Shown in pieces: positions 14,591 to 25,739 of a stretch of 64,000 nt of DNA. The notes under the pieces were generated by a model. That model had not been told where the DNA came from. It ran no database searches and saw only the letters and a list, made by a program, of their open reading frames with translations. This DNA is from Bradysia coprophila. Taxonomy: Eukaryota; Arthropoda; Insecta; Diptera; Sciaridae. The stretch covers positions 2,388,447-2,452,446 of the forward strand of contig NC_050737.1 of the NCBI RefSeq assembly GCF_014529535.1. The letters run 5' to 3'. The position numbers and the translations under genes were made by a program. Every line of letters begins with the position of its first letter. Positions within the stretch are counted from its first letter, which is position 1.

Positions 14591-15460
14591 GTTGACACTA
14601 ACTGCTAAAACATTTGTAATAATATTGCACTGCGACCGATAATTCGAATATTAATACGTTAAATCATTATAGTAGCCAATCGCTAATTTCCCAGCATTAG
14701 TGCGGCTTTCGATTTAATATTTAAAAAACATCTACATCAGCCAATTAATGCATTCTTCTCGTTGCCCCATGAATTTAAGAGTTCGGTAAGCTTGTGAGAG
14801 TTCCTCTGTGGGAGAGGATTTGAATCATGATGGACCTACACTTAGGTGTTAGGTGACAACTGATCAAGTTGACAGTTGTACTTGAAGATTCGCATTTCGG
14901 AAATGGACACCTTAGTAAGTGACAACTTCAAGTACGAATGTGCATAATTCACGATATGCACCCTGGCTGCCGTGTTAAATGAAACTGTTGTGATCGCGAA
15001 TAAATATTTAATTTTTGGCGTATCTAATGAATCTACAATCTGGAAATAATTCCGTCATTTAACTGTTTTAACAGCGTCTGTTAATGTTTTAACAGCAACA
15101 CTATCCGACTCAAACGTAATACCATATGTCTGTGTATTTGGGGCTAAAAATATTACAAATGAAAAAATAATCATTATAATTTTTCTTTCTTTGTAATTTA
15201 ATTCATTTTACACAATATACCGTTCTTGAATTTTTTTTTTAAATTAAAAACAAAATAAAAAGAAATAAATATTCCTAATAACACGGTAAATGGACTAAAT
15301 AAAAAAATAAAATATAAAAAAGAAACTTGCGGCGAGCATAATAGTTTTCTCGGAAGACCTTCCACCTCCAATTAATGCTATAACGATGCACAATAATTTT
15401 TGTCGAAAATTATTTTTATAAAAAAATTGTTAATTTTTTAAAAATTCCTTAAATTGGCTT
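14590..15460. other. Spacer found once in the window, inside the inverted copy
   Basis: About 0.87 kb with no visible counterpart elsewhere in the window. It lies between the copy of the right arm and the copy of the twin 3'UTR. If the inverted block is one backwards read, the reverse complement of this spacer is the real sequence between the twin 3'UTR and 17.2 kb. Contains the motifs CTGCCGTGTTAA (also at the ends of the MITE at 47.5 kb) and a repeated GTTTTAACAGC. No gene seen. Confidence 0.5.
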
Positions 15461-17010
15461 TAAAATTAAAAGAAAATTTCCATTTTGCCGCTTCAATATC
15501 GAAGTGAATGTGGCTTTTAACGAGAAAATTGATTATTGCAAATTCTTTAAGCATGTCCGATTCAATTTGAATTGTGATCGAAGGATCGACAAAAAATGTA
15601 AAAAAAAACTTTATTTAAGAGAAAAATGATTGTACAAATAGAGACTTAATCGATGAAATTGATTACCTAAGAAATCAGTATGGTTGAAGTGTTGTCAAAA
15701 TTGTTACACCTTCATCAGTATACACTCTAACCATTAACTTTTCAACTTGGTTTCATTTTACTATAATTTATACAAAAGAAAAAGAAGAAAAGAAAAAAAA
15801 TGCTTCAACAGTAACGATAAAAAAGCGCACTGTAAAAACCCGTAAAGATATTTCGATGGTTGGTCATAATGATTTGTAAATAAAAATAAAATTGAAAATC
15901 TAAAATTTAATAGCAACATCGGAAATGCTTACTGTTCGTTGTCCATAAGTGTAATTATTTTGTTTTCGATATTTTCAAATTGAAATTTTATCGCTTTCTC
16001 GTCCCGTCCGACGCAATGAAATTCCGATAATATTAGCAAAATGTTCCGTATTATAATGTTTTTGGCACGCCTGTCGATGATACAAAAATTGAATATAGAA
16101 TCACTAAAATACATCGTTTAAAGGCCTGAACTACTTCCAGTGCGGTTAAAATTTTTGCTTTGTTGTATGTTTTTTTTTTTCTCGATTTTCTCCCATGTTA
16201 ATATAATTAATTTCATTTTCTATCATCACTGGCACATAACCAAAAGAAGAAGAAACAACTGCTTTAGCCTTCCACCATATTACGTTATTTTCTGATTCAA
16301 GTTTCTTAGCGTTTTATTTTTGTTGTTTGTGGTTTTTCATTTTATCGTTGTTCATAAAAAAATTATGTTTTTTGTCATTAAGTTCTTTATTTTTTGTTTT
16401 TTTTTTTTTTTTAAATTTTTTTTTCTTAGTTTTAAATAGTGTTTTTGTGTGTTCTTGCTGTTGTGTTTGGTTGCTGCATTATTTATGTTTTTTTGTGGCA
16501 TGTGTTTGATGTGTGTCGACATTGCATTTCTATTGCACCTCGGCCGATCAGCCGTTCGCGTTTTGTGTATGGATTTAAGGTTCTATTCACAGATGGAAAT
16601 GATCCGTGGATATGGGGATGCGACAGCCACCACTTTGTGCTCGCCGCCCATCACTAATATTGGTCCTAATGTCCAGCGGAACATACAGTTTTTGAATAAA
16701 ATATAATCAATTGATGCCCTTGGAAATCAATGTATAGCTTTGTATATGGCATGATGTCTTCAACTGTACGCCGAGGAATTTGAACGAATGCGATGAAACT
16801 TCGTCGATGCTTGGTGCACGTCGTTGAAGCACGATTTGTAGCCCAGTTTTGAAGTCTTGATGGTCCATGGCACTAGACCGGAGCTGGGATTCGATGACAC
16901 CGGATTACGGCAGCGAATATGAAATCGCACGCAGAGTAACGTTTGTACCGTTTATTGATCGTGTATTTATGCATGCCGGCCGAAAAGGACTGTATTTATC
17001 CCTCTCTCTT
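15460..17010 (-). pseudogene. Corrupted inverted copy of the twin 3' end and 3'UTR (probable assembly artefact)
   Basis: Reads as the reverse complement of about 4,360-5,960. The 3'UTR part (15.46-16.54 kb) and the part of the last coding exon (16.54-17.0 kb) are both recognisable, including the segments for SSDHF and [10 protein letters not shown]. Scattered one-base indels occur throughout, so the frame is lost many times. It runs straight into the N gap at 17,011. Confidence 0.85.
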
Positions 17011-17035
17011 NNNNNNNNNNNNNNNNNNNNNNNNN
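17011..17035. other. Assembly gap (25 N)
   Basis: A run of 25 N. The fixed small size suggests a scaffold join of unknown true length. Confidence 0.99.
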
Positions 17036-17204
17036 CCCTTTGTTTGCTTTTTTCTATTTTAGTCCAGGAAGAGATTAATTATATCTCTCTGCTTCAATAT
17101 TTTATTTATAATTTTTTTTCTTTGTTCCATAACTCTCTATTTCATTACCATGTTTCACTTTACTTATATTTGTATCTGGATTATCACTTAATTATTCGAG
17201 AGTT
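17036..17204. other. T-rich start of the right-hand contig
   Basis: T-rich sequence with no coding signal. I could not align it to the reverse complement of 14.59-14.76 kb, where the copy would be expected to continue. The contig end may be low quality or chimeric. Confidence 0.4.
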
Positions 17205-17965
17205 TTTACAGTTAGTGTCAACTGAATCCATGATTTGAAATTAATCCGAAACCTACTAAAAATTTGCTGAATTTATCAAAATTGACCAAAAAACAAATTC
17301 GGTAAATTTAGGTGAATTTCGGAAATTTTCACTAATTTCACGCATCAGTATTCCCAATTTGTGTGAATTTGTGTCCACCTTTGTTTCAGTGGCTTTACAT
17401 GCTGGTCACTCAAATATTCACGCTGCTTATGCAAACCTCTTCGTATGGACACGTATAAGCTTTATGCATGTATGAGTAGACCAATTTGCAACTACAGCTG
17501 AAGCAAACTTTAATACGACGTCAAATCAAAATTTATCGAGAGTAAAACTTGAGATGGTTATGATGGACTTTTTGATATATTACTACTTTCTCCGGAGTGT
17601 CGAGAATTTGTACAGTTTTAAGTGTGATAAAAAGGTCAAAATTATGTTTCTGTGGTATCATTTGAAGGTAGAGCTCTACAAGTTCTACAATTAAATTTTT
17701 AAAATATTTCGATGGACACAATAACTTTGATAGTTATAATTTTGACAGTTTCTGTTGGTAATTTTTTCCCGGGTTTCTCATCGTCTCATGTAAGCGAATG
17801 GACTGTTTTTATGACGCCTAATAATTTCCTCGTACAGCCTAGATTCGAAAGAATTTCCTTAATTTCTCGAAGTTTCCTTCAAACTCCCTAAATTGTTGTA
17901 TTAAAAGAGTTTTCGCAACTCCGTCGCGAAAAGTGAGACTTCCGCTGCCTTTTTTGCGAAAAAAT

Positions 17966-18053
17966 GTTGTATACAACTCGTGATAAATGATTTTTTTAGG
18001 CAAAAAAAAACAGTCTAGTGCCTGAAAAAGCATTTATCACTCGGTTGTATAAA
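17966..18053. mobile_element. Small palindromic MITE, TIR with ATACAACTCG
   Basis: The left arm ATACAACTCGTGATAAATG then TTTTTTAGGC pairs with the reverse complement of the right arm, ATACAACCGAGTGATAAATG then CTTTTTCAGGC. The same design and core motifs recur at 61.0-61.13 kb, and a noisy copy lies in the left arm of the inverted duplication. Confidence 0.6.
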
Positions 18054-18092
18054 TTGCTAAATCAGAAAACTAATAGTTACTTATGACATCGA

Positions 18093-18161
18093 GTGCGAAG
18101 TACTTTATTAGGCCCTAGATGTATTATTATGTAATCGTCAGCCTAATATAGTACTTCGCAC
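18093..18161. repeat. Short inverted repeat, GTGCGAAGTACTTTATTAGG
   Basis: GTGCGAAGTACTTTATTAGG pairs across a short loop with CCTAATATAGTACTTCGCAC. The palindrome is 69 bp with no ORF, probably the core of a non-autonomous element. Confidence 0.55.
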
Positions 18162-19914
18162 CGAAATTCATACAACGTTTTATGCTACAGAGGGATCTAA
18201 AGTTCGCAGTTTTCGAACATCATGATCTCAAGTTGCATAAAGTAAAAAAAAAAATCTTTAGAAATTTTGAGTGAAAATTTTTTCTTTAAAATTTTTTCTC
18301 AGAGACATTTTTTGAAATATGAAAATCGACACAATTCTGTTTATTTTGTGTGTTAGTTGTGGACTTCTTGAGGACCATGTATTCCGGTTAATCGATCGAG
18401 AATTTGTTTTTTTTTTATCCAATAAAAATCCCGAACAGAAAAATCTAGTCCGTCATTTGTTAAGCAAAATATATACGCAGTCTGCAGTGGTGATCCATGC
18501 ATATCACTTAAGACAATAATGTGTCGGTTTTCACATTTCTTCCGATTGTATACCTTTTTTTTAAATCTAAATCTCATGGACCCATTTAGCCAAATAAAAA
18601 GAAGCAAAACAGGAAGAAGCAATCAAACCGTAAAAATAATTATTTAAAGAAAATGACACCATTAAAATATACAAAACACATCCGTTCTACCCCTCATTTT
18701 TTCCCCCTTTTTATTAAATAAAAAATCTGCAAAGATGCAAACGAAAAAAGAACAGAAATTAAAATGAAGGCGAAAATCCAATTCACTTTTAGTGTAAGTT
18801 TACGATTTGTAGCCAAAATTTCAGAAAAAAAACTCTTATTGTGTAGATTATTACTAAAATGTAAACTTTAAATAAATTTAATCGAGAAATTTAATAGTTT
18901 TGCAAAACAAACAAACAAAATGAAAAAAAGAAATAAACAACCGAAAAAAAACCATAAATTGATGATTATATGGCTCCACCCCGTGTATTGATTCTCTGAT
19001 TTTCTGACATTTTTAATTTTCTTTCATACAATAAAAATACAAAAAAAATTTATTTCAAACAATAAAAATGAAAAAATAATTTTTGTTTCGTGTTTCTATT
19101 TGTCGACGTTGCGGATCAGCAACAGGTACAATCTGACCTGAACCGAGGATTTTATTGATTTTTTCTGCGCTCTTACCTGGGAATTTGTATGCCACAGAGC
19201 CGTGTCTAGTATACTCCGTCGAACACACACCCGCAGTTTGCAAAGAATCATCCAGTCAATGTGTGTAAATTTCAAACTACAAGTTGTGTGGACCACAGAA
19301 AAGAGTCATTGGACATATTGTAATATTGGCAGTATTTGATGTGCGGGACCTTTCTGAGAAAAAAACACGCCATCGTTGCCGAACGACAGTAGTTGCCTTC
19401 GTCGTATCGATTTAGTCTTGCATGAATTTGGTACCATTTGGACTGTTAGTACCGGAGTTATAAGGAAATGAAGGTAGAAAGTTGATATGGAAATTAGGAA
19501 TTAATATCACACCATGGAAACCACAAAAATGGTAATTTATTACAGAAATATTCCACCTAAACAGTCCACGTTTGGTTTCAGATTAGCAAACTATTTTTGC
19601 TGCATCTGGATGTAAGCTTAGTAACAAACCTAATGCCATATATGACGTATATTCGGAGCGAAACTAGTTTGAGTCGAATATCGATTCTTCAAATAATATG
19701 CTTTTGTCGACAGGCACTCAAAGTTCTGATTCTTAGAAATTCTTGCTTATGTGTAAAGTTGAACAAAAACCACTAATATTCATTTGATATTCATTGGAAT
19801 TGACTGTACTTGGAGTAATTTCAAGTCGATTGAAATGCTTACCACAGATTGCTACCATGACACTAAATATAAGTGGTTATTATTGTTCGATCATCGAATT
19901 CTGTACACTACTAA

Positions 19915-21405
19915 AGAGGGATTTTTTAAAAAGTGGACCAGGCTCCGGAAAAACTTTTTTTTAACGGCTCTTTGTTTACATGCCCAGACAGCTCTTGTCC
20001 CCAATAGTCTAAAACCGCAGTCGTTTAATTTTAATATTCTTCTATCGCGTTTTTACGCGGATTTGACTGTACTTGGACTTAGAATATGGCCCTTCTGTTG
20101 TGGTTTTTATTGTTTTTATTGTTCTGTTTAGCTCGGTTGAAGTCTTGGATATGGTGAAAAGCTGACGCTCAGACTCTGAGTGAACGGTGGATCAGTGGAC
20201 GAAATTTCCTTTCTTACACAGATAATCCGTAGACCCTCTAAACCCCTGTGCGTCTTTCTTAAGACGACAGGTAAAAAAAGTCCATTCTCATTGCAAGATG
20301 TATCAGATCAGAGCATTGTTTTAACTGTATTTCTATATACAGATGTGGTATTGGGTTCAGGAATGAATGTGTTAAGACGTAGAAAAGACGAGAAGAAGAC
20401 AATTGCTTCATGGATTGGCAAATTATGATTCACTTCAGGTTATACTCTTCAATGAGTAGAGTATATAGAAGAGAAACGGGCAAGGTAGGTTTAGTCCCAA
20501 ACCCTCTTAAGACGATGGATCGTATATTATTACGACTGCTGAATCATAATGAGCTGAATCTTGAGGCGCTGAGTCCTGAATCGTGAAAAATTCAATTGGA
20601 CTGGGAAGAATACAGCTGACGCCGAAATAAAGAATGAATTGAAAGGACAATGAACTTCCACCAAAAGTCTAAAAGGGTGTTTTTCCGTGATTTACTGCCG
20701 CTACAGGTTATGGGCATACGTGTGTGTGGGTTCATTGGATAGGTATTGACCAGTAGATACGGATTATCTGTGACAGATATCGTACATTATCTGTACCATT
20801 GTTCGAAAATGACAAAAATAATTTTTCAGTCAAAAGCCATAAATTTTTGTGAGCTTCAAAGCGGGATATCTCACACCTGGCGAATATTTATCTTTAGATC
20901 AGTGGATACAGACATCAAAAACATTATAATTCGTGCATTATTTTGTCTTCGAGTGAAGGAACCTGTCTTCTATGGCAAGTGGGGTATTATTGTAAAACTA
21001 GGTTAAACCTCTATCCACTAATCTAAAGATAAATATTCGCAAGGTACGAAGCTCACACAAAATTTCCGGTCTTTGACTGAAACATTATTTTTGTTATTTT
21101 CGAACAAAGGTACAGAACTTGTAAGATATCCTGCCCCGTATCTACTGGTCAATACCTATCCAATGAACCAATGATTACATATATGTCCATAGCCCGCAGC
21201 AACAGTAAATCATGGACAAAAAACACCCTTTTTTGACTTTTGGTGGAAGCTCACAAGCCGATAAAAAAATATTAAAATTAAACAATTGCGGTTTTAGACT
21301 CTTGGCGACAAGAGCTATCTGGGCATGTAAACAAAAAGTTCGCTAAAAAATAGCTCCGACGGAGCCAGGTCCACTTTCAAAAAAATCCCTCAAAGCTATT
21401 TCTGT
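19915..21405. mobile_element. Large fold-back element with nested inverted repeats
   Basis: The outer arms (about 19,918-20,045 and 21,268-21,400) are inverted copies sharing GTCTAAAACCGC and a terminal GAGGGATTTTTT. Inside, a second pair of long arms (about 20,650-20,930 and 21,000-21,250) shares the reverse-complement motifs CACCAAAAGTCTAAAAGGGT, GGATAGGTATTGACCAGTAG and GCGAATATTTATCTTTAGAT. No transposase-like ORF was found, so it is non-autonomous. Its family (Foldback-like or a nested pair of MITEs) is undetermined. The left-arm copy lies at about 10.4-11.9 kb. Confidence 0.65.
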
Positions 21406-22023
21406 CAATCAGCTCGCTTCACTTTTATGCTCCACGTTCCACACATTTTCACCAATACAATACGAAGGTCAAATGTTCCAGTTCGCTCAGTTCCAGGGAA
21501 CTTCTGTTATCACCGAATTGCGCACGTGAAAAATTATGAACCACCGATGAATTACATTGAAAATAGTTCTTTCTTGTGTGTTCATCGCTTCAGGTGAATG
21601 AGAAACATTTTCCATTACTACTGACAATACAAATATGACACGATAGCGAGGTTAAGAAAATCGATTCACTCAGCCCAATTTCGCTACTCAAAGCTGTGAA
21701 AGTCGTGATAGCTGAGAGTGAAATCTGCTAAATATTGTCTTCCTGATTCCTTGTCCAAGGAACAACCTTGCGATTCGCTTTTTACATTGTTCCCCTTCCC
21801 GCTATATGAGTGATTGTTCTAATCACTGGGATCATAAAACTTTTTTGTGTCCAGATTTCACCCCGTGCTCTCAATATATCGATAGCAAATCGAACTGTTG
21901 TTACACCATGGAGAGCAGACCATTCGTTGTTTTTCCATTGGCGCAAATGTGAGATTATATCCAAATTTATCCCGAAATTTTTGAGCTGGATATCATTCAA
22001 AGCGATGACACGGGTGACACGAT

Positions 22024-22098
22024 CAAGTCGAAATGATGCAAGTCGAAATGATGCAAGTCGAAATGATGCAAGTCGAAATGATGCAAGTCGAAATGATG
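22024..22098 (+). repeat. 15-bp minisatellite, five units
   Basis: Five exact tandem copies of CAAGTCGAAATGATG (22,024-22,098). The unit length is a multiple of three, so all frames stay open and short spurious ORFs cross it. The noisy inverted counterpart is at about 9,660-9,740. It lies downstream of the GID8 stop codon. Confidence 0.9.
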
Positions 22099-22370
22099 AA
22101 CAGCACTTATTGAAGGAAAAAGAGAACTTACTGAGGATAGTCCAATAAATTTATTGCATTTCTCTGTAGTCCATGAAAAACAAAAAGTTGAATTTATAGC
22201 AGAAGACATTCTGAAAGTGACCTCAGCCACACACACACATAAGGTGTCTTTCGTTTTAGTCAGCTGCTGATGCATTTAATACATAAAATTGTTAAAAATG
22301 TGTTTAACCTAAACGAAAAAACCGACGCGATATATTTACAAGCAAAAACCTAGCGCCAAATGCAACCACA

Positions 22371-23361
22371 CTATTTCGGATCGATTTGAGCCGACGAGAG
22401 TTCGTTCATTTTGGGATAGTTGATGCTTTTCTTGTCTAGTTCGGCCTGGGCCCATAATATCAGCTTAAGTAAATTTATGATCCGTGGAGTCGTTTGTTCG
22501 TAGTGTTCATTCTTCAGAATGGCCGCATTCAGTTCACTGGCCACCTGTGGAAAAGTAAACCATCCAATTTGAAATCATGTAAATATTCATCAAAATGACA
22601 ACAACGCATCGACACATCAACTGACCTTTTGTCGATGAGATTGCTCTAATAAATCGGAAAATGGACTCTTCTGCGGCTGTTCAAATGCCAGCAATGCCAA
22701 TGTTCTTTCCAATTCACTCAACACTTCCGGATTGCTTTCACCCGCCTCTGACATCTGTGTCTGTGCAAATGTCAAAGCATCTTCAATTTTGCCAGCTCTG
22801 AAAAGTGGCGAAATTCAACGAAGTCAAACAAAATGCGCTCCGACATGGAGGTCGTCATTTACCTGATCAGTTCGATGAGATGTAACTGTTGCAAGTGAAA
22901 GTACAAGTAACGATCATTGTCCAACAGTTCCGGATGCAATTGATTGACGAGATGCGTTGCCTCTTGGACCCGACCACTTTGAACCGCATCTCGGATTAAT
23001 ATTCGATTGTCAAGGGTGTTTAGTTCAACGGTTGGTTCAACGCCAGCTTCCGATTGAAATTTTTCGGCAGCCTCTTTGAATCCTTCTGTATACAGTGCAA
23101 CGCAATACAAACAACAAAGGAAGACGAAAAAAAACTTTATGAAAATTTCAATCACTTTTTTACATCTTCGACGAAGACAAAAAAAAAAGAAACAACAACA
23201 CAACAATGAAATGTCTACAAACAAAATGTATATAAATAATGCTGACCTGTTACCAAATAATTCATAATCAACTTGTTCATATCAGCCTGTTTGAATTTGA
23301 AATTCTCCAGACGTGATTGCCATTCTTTGGATGTATTATCCGATTTATCATTGAAACTCAT
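22371..23361 (-). CDS. Gid8: GID complex subunit 8 (CTLH E3 ligase scaffold)
   Basis: Subunit of the GID/CTLH E3 ubiquitin ligase, nuclear and cytoplasmic. Four exons on the minus strand: 23361-23247, 23085-22863, 22797-22626 and 22544-22371, all GT-AG, giving 227 residues (human GID8 has 228). Start is ATG at 23,361 ([15 protein letters not shown]); stop is TAG at 22,371-22,373. A LisH-type segment ([20 protein letters not shown], about residues 26-50) is followed by the CTLH region ([20 protein letters not shown] and on), then FAQTQMSE and the C-terminal CRA part ([33 protein letters not shown]). All key blocks match the human protein. A corrupted copy at 8.3-9.4 kb is treated as an artefact. 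Confidence 0.95.
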
Positions 23362-23700
23362 GGCTGTGATTTCAAAATCTTAAATTAGTGATTTGCTGCG
23401 ATGTTCAAAATATTTTCTCAAAATGACTAGACTCATTTGACAGTCGCAGATGACAGTTTGACATAGTGCAGGGAGGAACAAACGCCATCTCTTCCTTTCA
23501 TTTAAATCGAAAAAATTGCATAGAAACTTGGGCCATCTGTTTTCAGATAGGCACGATATTTTGTTGAACAGAAGTGGTGAACTATTTTAAAAAAATAGCT
23601 AAACCGCGACGGGGTCTGAATAGCATCACAGAGAATAACCTCCCCACCAATATCTTCCTCGAATTAGATGATTTGAACGAAAATGGTTTACTATTTTTGG

Positions 23701-23994
23701 TCACGTCACCTGTCCACCCTCCCCTTCATTATCCATTTCGTGAAACGCTACATCTCCCAAATCTGTTGTGGCTTCCATTGCAATGTCACCGTCATTGCTA
23801 AAATCCGATGGGGTTTGCAACGAAGCTTCCAACCGACCATCATTGTTCAAATCGAAACTTGTAGATTCTTTATCTTGCGAATTCGCTGAGAGTTGCGTAG
23901 AATTCCAACGTTTGGCAGCATTTCGTCGAAATGCAGCCATCTGTGCTGCACTCTTCTTTGGCCGTAGTCTCGGCATTTTTCGAGAAACTTCCAT
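23701..23994 (-). CDS. Hypothetical protein or first exon (MPRLRPK-type basic start)
   Basis: A 97-codon ORF that I do not recognise. It begins MEVSRKMPRLRPKKSAAQMA, with a strongly basic first 30 residues, followed by a polar, acidic, Asn/Asp/Ser-rich segment and an acidic end (DNEGEGG). The last codons GGA CAG are followed by GTGACG, a possible splice donor, so it may be a first exon. It lies about 340 bp upstream of GID8 on the same strand. Real gene or decayed transposon ORF cannot be decided here. Confidence 0.35.
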   Translation of the reverse strand: MEVSRKMPRLRPKKSAAQMAAFRRNAAKRWNSTQLSANSQDKESTSFDLNNDGRLEASLQTPSDFSNDGDIAMEATTDLGDVAFHEMDNEGEGGQVT

Positions 23995-24562
23995 AAACTT
24001 AACTTTTTCAAAATGGTGTCAATGGCTTGATGTACAATAACTGGATGAATGTGAATTGTCATTCGATTGAAGCGCTGTAGTAGCACAGTTAGTGATTTAC
24101 ATTGTTTATACAGAATTTCGTCGTACATTGTAATCTTACTGTAAACCTGTCGCAAATATTTTGTGCTACATGATTCGAATCACTAATCGAAAAGTAGATG
24201 TTTAGTGAAATGAAATCAATTTTCTTTGAGATTGAAAGCAATTGTTATACTTTCCTAAGCCGAATTTGCTAAAAAAAAACTTTCTCAGGTATAAATATGT
24301 GTAGAAACAACGTTTCAGTATAAAAAGAAAAAAATTTTATGAAAGACGCGCAACAACAATGAATAGATCTTGGAGGATAAAAAATAAAATGTGTGAAAAG
24401 CTTGCACACACCACCCACTGAAGTGAAATTACTCTCGAATTAAATGCTAAAAAATCCACTAAATTTGGGTTCACTGATCTTCACAACTTGACAACCTGAC
24501 TCGACTTTAAAATAATGTGATCTCTGAACAGCTTATAAGAGAATATTATACGAATCCACTAT

Positions 24563-24900
24563 TCATTCACTCTTGTGGGATGTAGCTGTCCGGGATACCA
24601 TGGCTGCATCAATGAGAGCACGGTCCATTGCTGAAAAAGCAGAGAGACATAAGCATAACCACTACATTTCTTTGAAACAAAATTATTTGCTAACCTCACT
24701 TGCTTTCGGGAATTTAGGTTGCATGGGTTCGGAAACAAAGAAATTTATTGCTAAATTGGGCTCTTTTTAATGAAAAAAGCAACGGGTGAGGTAAAACCGA
24801 AAGAATACCTTTTGCAAAGAATCTCGATCGCAATTCAACGTGGTAACGCTGCTTGTATTTTGGGAACATTAGGTAAGAAGAAGATTGATGATGTTTACTG
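24563..24900 (+). mobile_element. Fragment of an RT-element C-terminal region, plus-strand copy
   Basis: Translates to LLWDVAVRDTMAASMRARSI ... SLAFGNLGCMGSETKKF, then after one frame change MKKATGEVKPKEYLLQRISI and AIQRGNAACILGTLG. This block resembles the extreme C-terminus of reverse-transcriptase proteins of invertebrate mobile elements, as recalled; I take it as LINE-like. The RT domain itself is absent, so this is a truncated copy. It lies tail to tail with a second, diverged copy on the minus strand. Confidence 0.55.
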
Positions 24901-24929
24901 TTTTCTTTTTAAAGATTTTCCTTTTTATT

Positions 24930-25735
24930 TTAAGATAAGCGAAAAAAAGACTGCTCAAACTGCACAGCCAGTAAAAAATCGATCTTTTCAAAAAACAGAA
25001 ATTACAATAAATAAAAATCGTCCACTCTATTCCTTCCCAACGTTCCAAGAATACAAGCTGCGTTTCCTCTTTGAATAGCAATTGAAATTCTTTGCAATAA
25101 ATAATCTGTTGAACGCTTTTCCCCTGATGCTTTTTTCATCAAAGATCCTAATTTCGTGACAAATTTCTTTGCTTCTGGGCCCATGCAACCTAAAGATTCA
25201 AAAGCAAGCGGGGTGAATAAATAATTTTCTTTAAGTTTTCTATAATGATTATGCTTTAATCTCTCCGCTTTTTCTGCAACTGAGCGTGCTTTTTAAGAAG
25301 TTTCACCAATGTATGAAGGAGCCAACGTATCACGCGCTGTCACATCCCATAAAAGAGATATACCATGACTCCACGGAATTAGAGTCATACCATCAGGTCT
25401 TTTACCGTCATCTCTAGAAATTCCTGGTGGCTGTAACAAAGTTGGAAAATCTGCAGCAGAAAAAGCATGAGAAAACTCTCTGTTTACAGAATCATGTCGC
25501 GGCGTTATTCCTGTCTTAAGCTTGCATGATAATCCATGCAAACCGTCCTTTTTAACTAACTCACCACAGACACACCTATACTCCTCGCATAATTGGGATC
25601 CTAAGCGCAGACCAACAGCAATTCTCGCAGCATTGTTATCTGTAGTTTTTAATTTTTGAATTTTTTGAAAAGATCGATTTTTTTACCGGCTGCGCCATAA
25701 TTGTGAGCAGTCTTTTTTGTCGCATTTAAAATAAT
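24930..25735. repeat. Inverted repeats bounding the minus-strand RT fragment
   Basis: About 65-80 bp at 24,930-24,997 (core AAAGACTGCTCA ... CAGTAAAAAATCGATCTTTT) are repeated in inverse at 25,650-25,735 (core TCGATTTTTTTACCGGCTG ... TGAGCAGTCTTTTTT), with small indels. These sit exactly outside the minus-strand fragment. Confidence 0.6.
25002..25640 (-). mobile_element. Fragment of an RT-element C-terminal region, minus-strand copy
   Basis: On the minus strand this reads NNAARIAVGLRLGSQLCEEY, CVCGELVKKDGLHGLSCKL, KRPDGMTLIPWSHGISLLWD, VTARDTLAPSYIGETS, one in-frame stop (TAA near 25,293), and then ... GPEAKKFVTKLGSLMKKAS, LLQRISIAIQRGNAACILGT, ending at TAA 25,002. The Cys/His pair block CVCG ... 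GLHGLSC and the KRPDGMTLIPW motif are typical, as recalled, of the region downstream of the RT domain in some LINE-like elements. No RT core is present, so it is a dead fragment. A noisy inverted copy lies at 6.0-6.62 kb. Confidence 0.6.
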
Positions 25736-25739
25736 AAAG

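Larger units (their letters stand above)
17225..19910. other. Intergenic stretch with small palindromes
   Basis: No gene recognised. Contains two small inverted-repeat elements (17,966-18,053 and 18,093-18,161). A 66-codon ORF at 18,319-18,519 has a hydrophobic start but no family likeness and AT-rich composition; I treat it as chance. Confidence 0.4.
17205..25590 (+). repeat. Right arm of the inverted duplication (clean copy)
   Basis: The arm that pairs with 5,980-14,590. Here the GID8 exons are intact and spliceable, so this copy appears polished. It contains several smaller elements listed separately. Treat it as the authentic locus. Confidence 0.8.

Noticed and set aside
16545-17005. Minus-strand second CCR4 nuclease gene
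   Set aside because: The frame is broken many times over about 450 bp and the piece ends at the N gap. It is an inaccurate copy of the last twin exon.
16867-17238. A 123-codon ORF crossing the gap
   Set aside because: It runs through the 25 N and through antisense twin sequence, so it is meaningless.
18319-18519. Small secreted protein with hydrophobic start
   Set aside because: The ORF overlaps repeat-like sequence, has no family likeness, and its counterpart in the inverted arm gives no further support.
22024-22275. Protein with SRNDASRND-type or HHFDLHHFDL repeats
   Set aside because: These are translations of the 15-bp minisatellite in two frames, downstream of GID8. No sign of a real coding gene.
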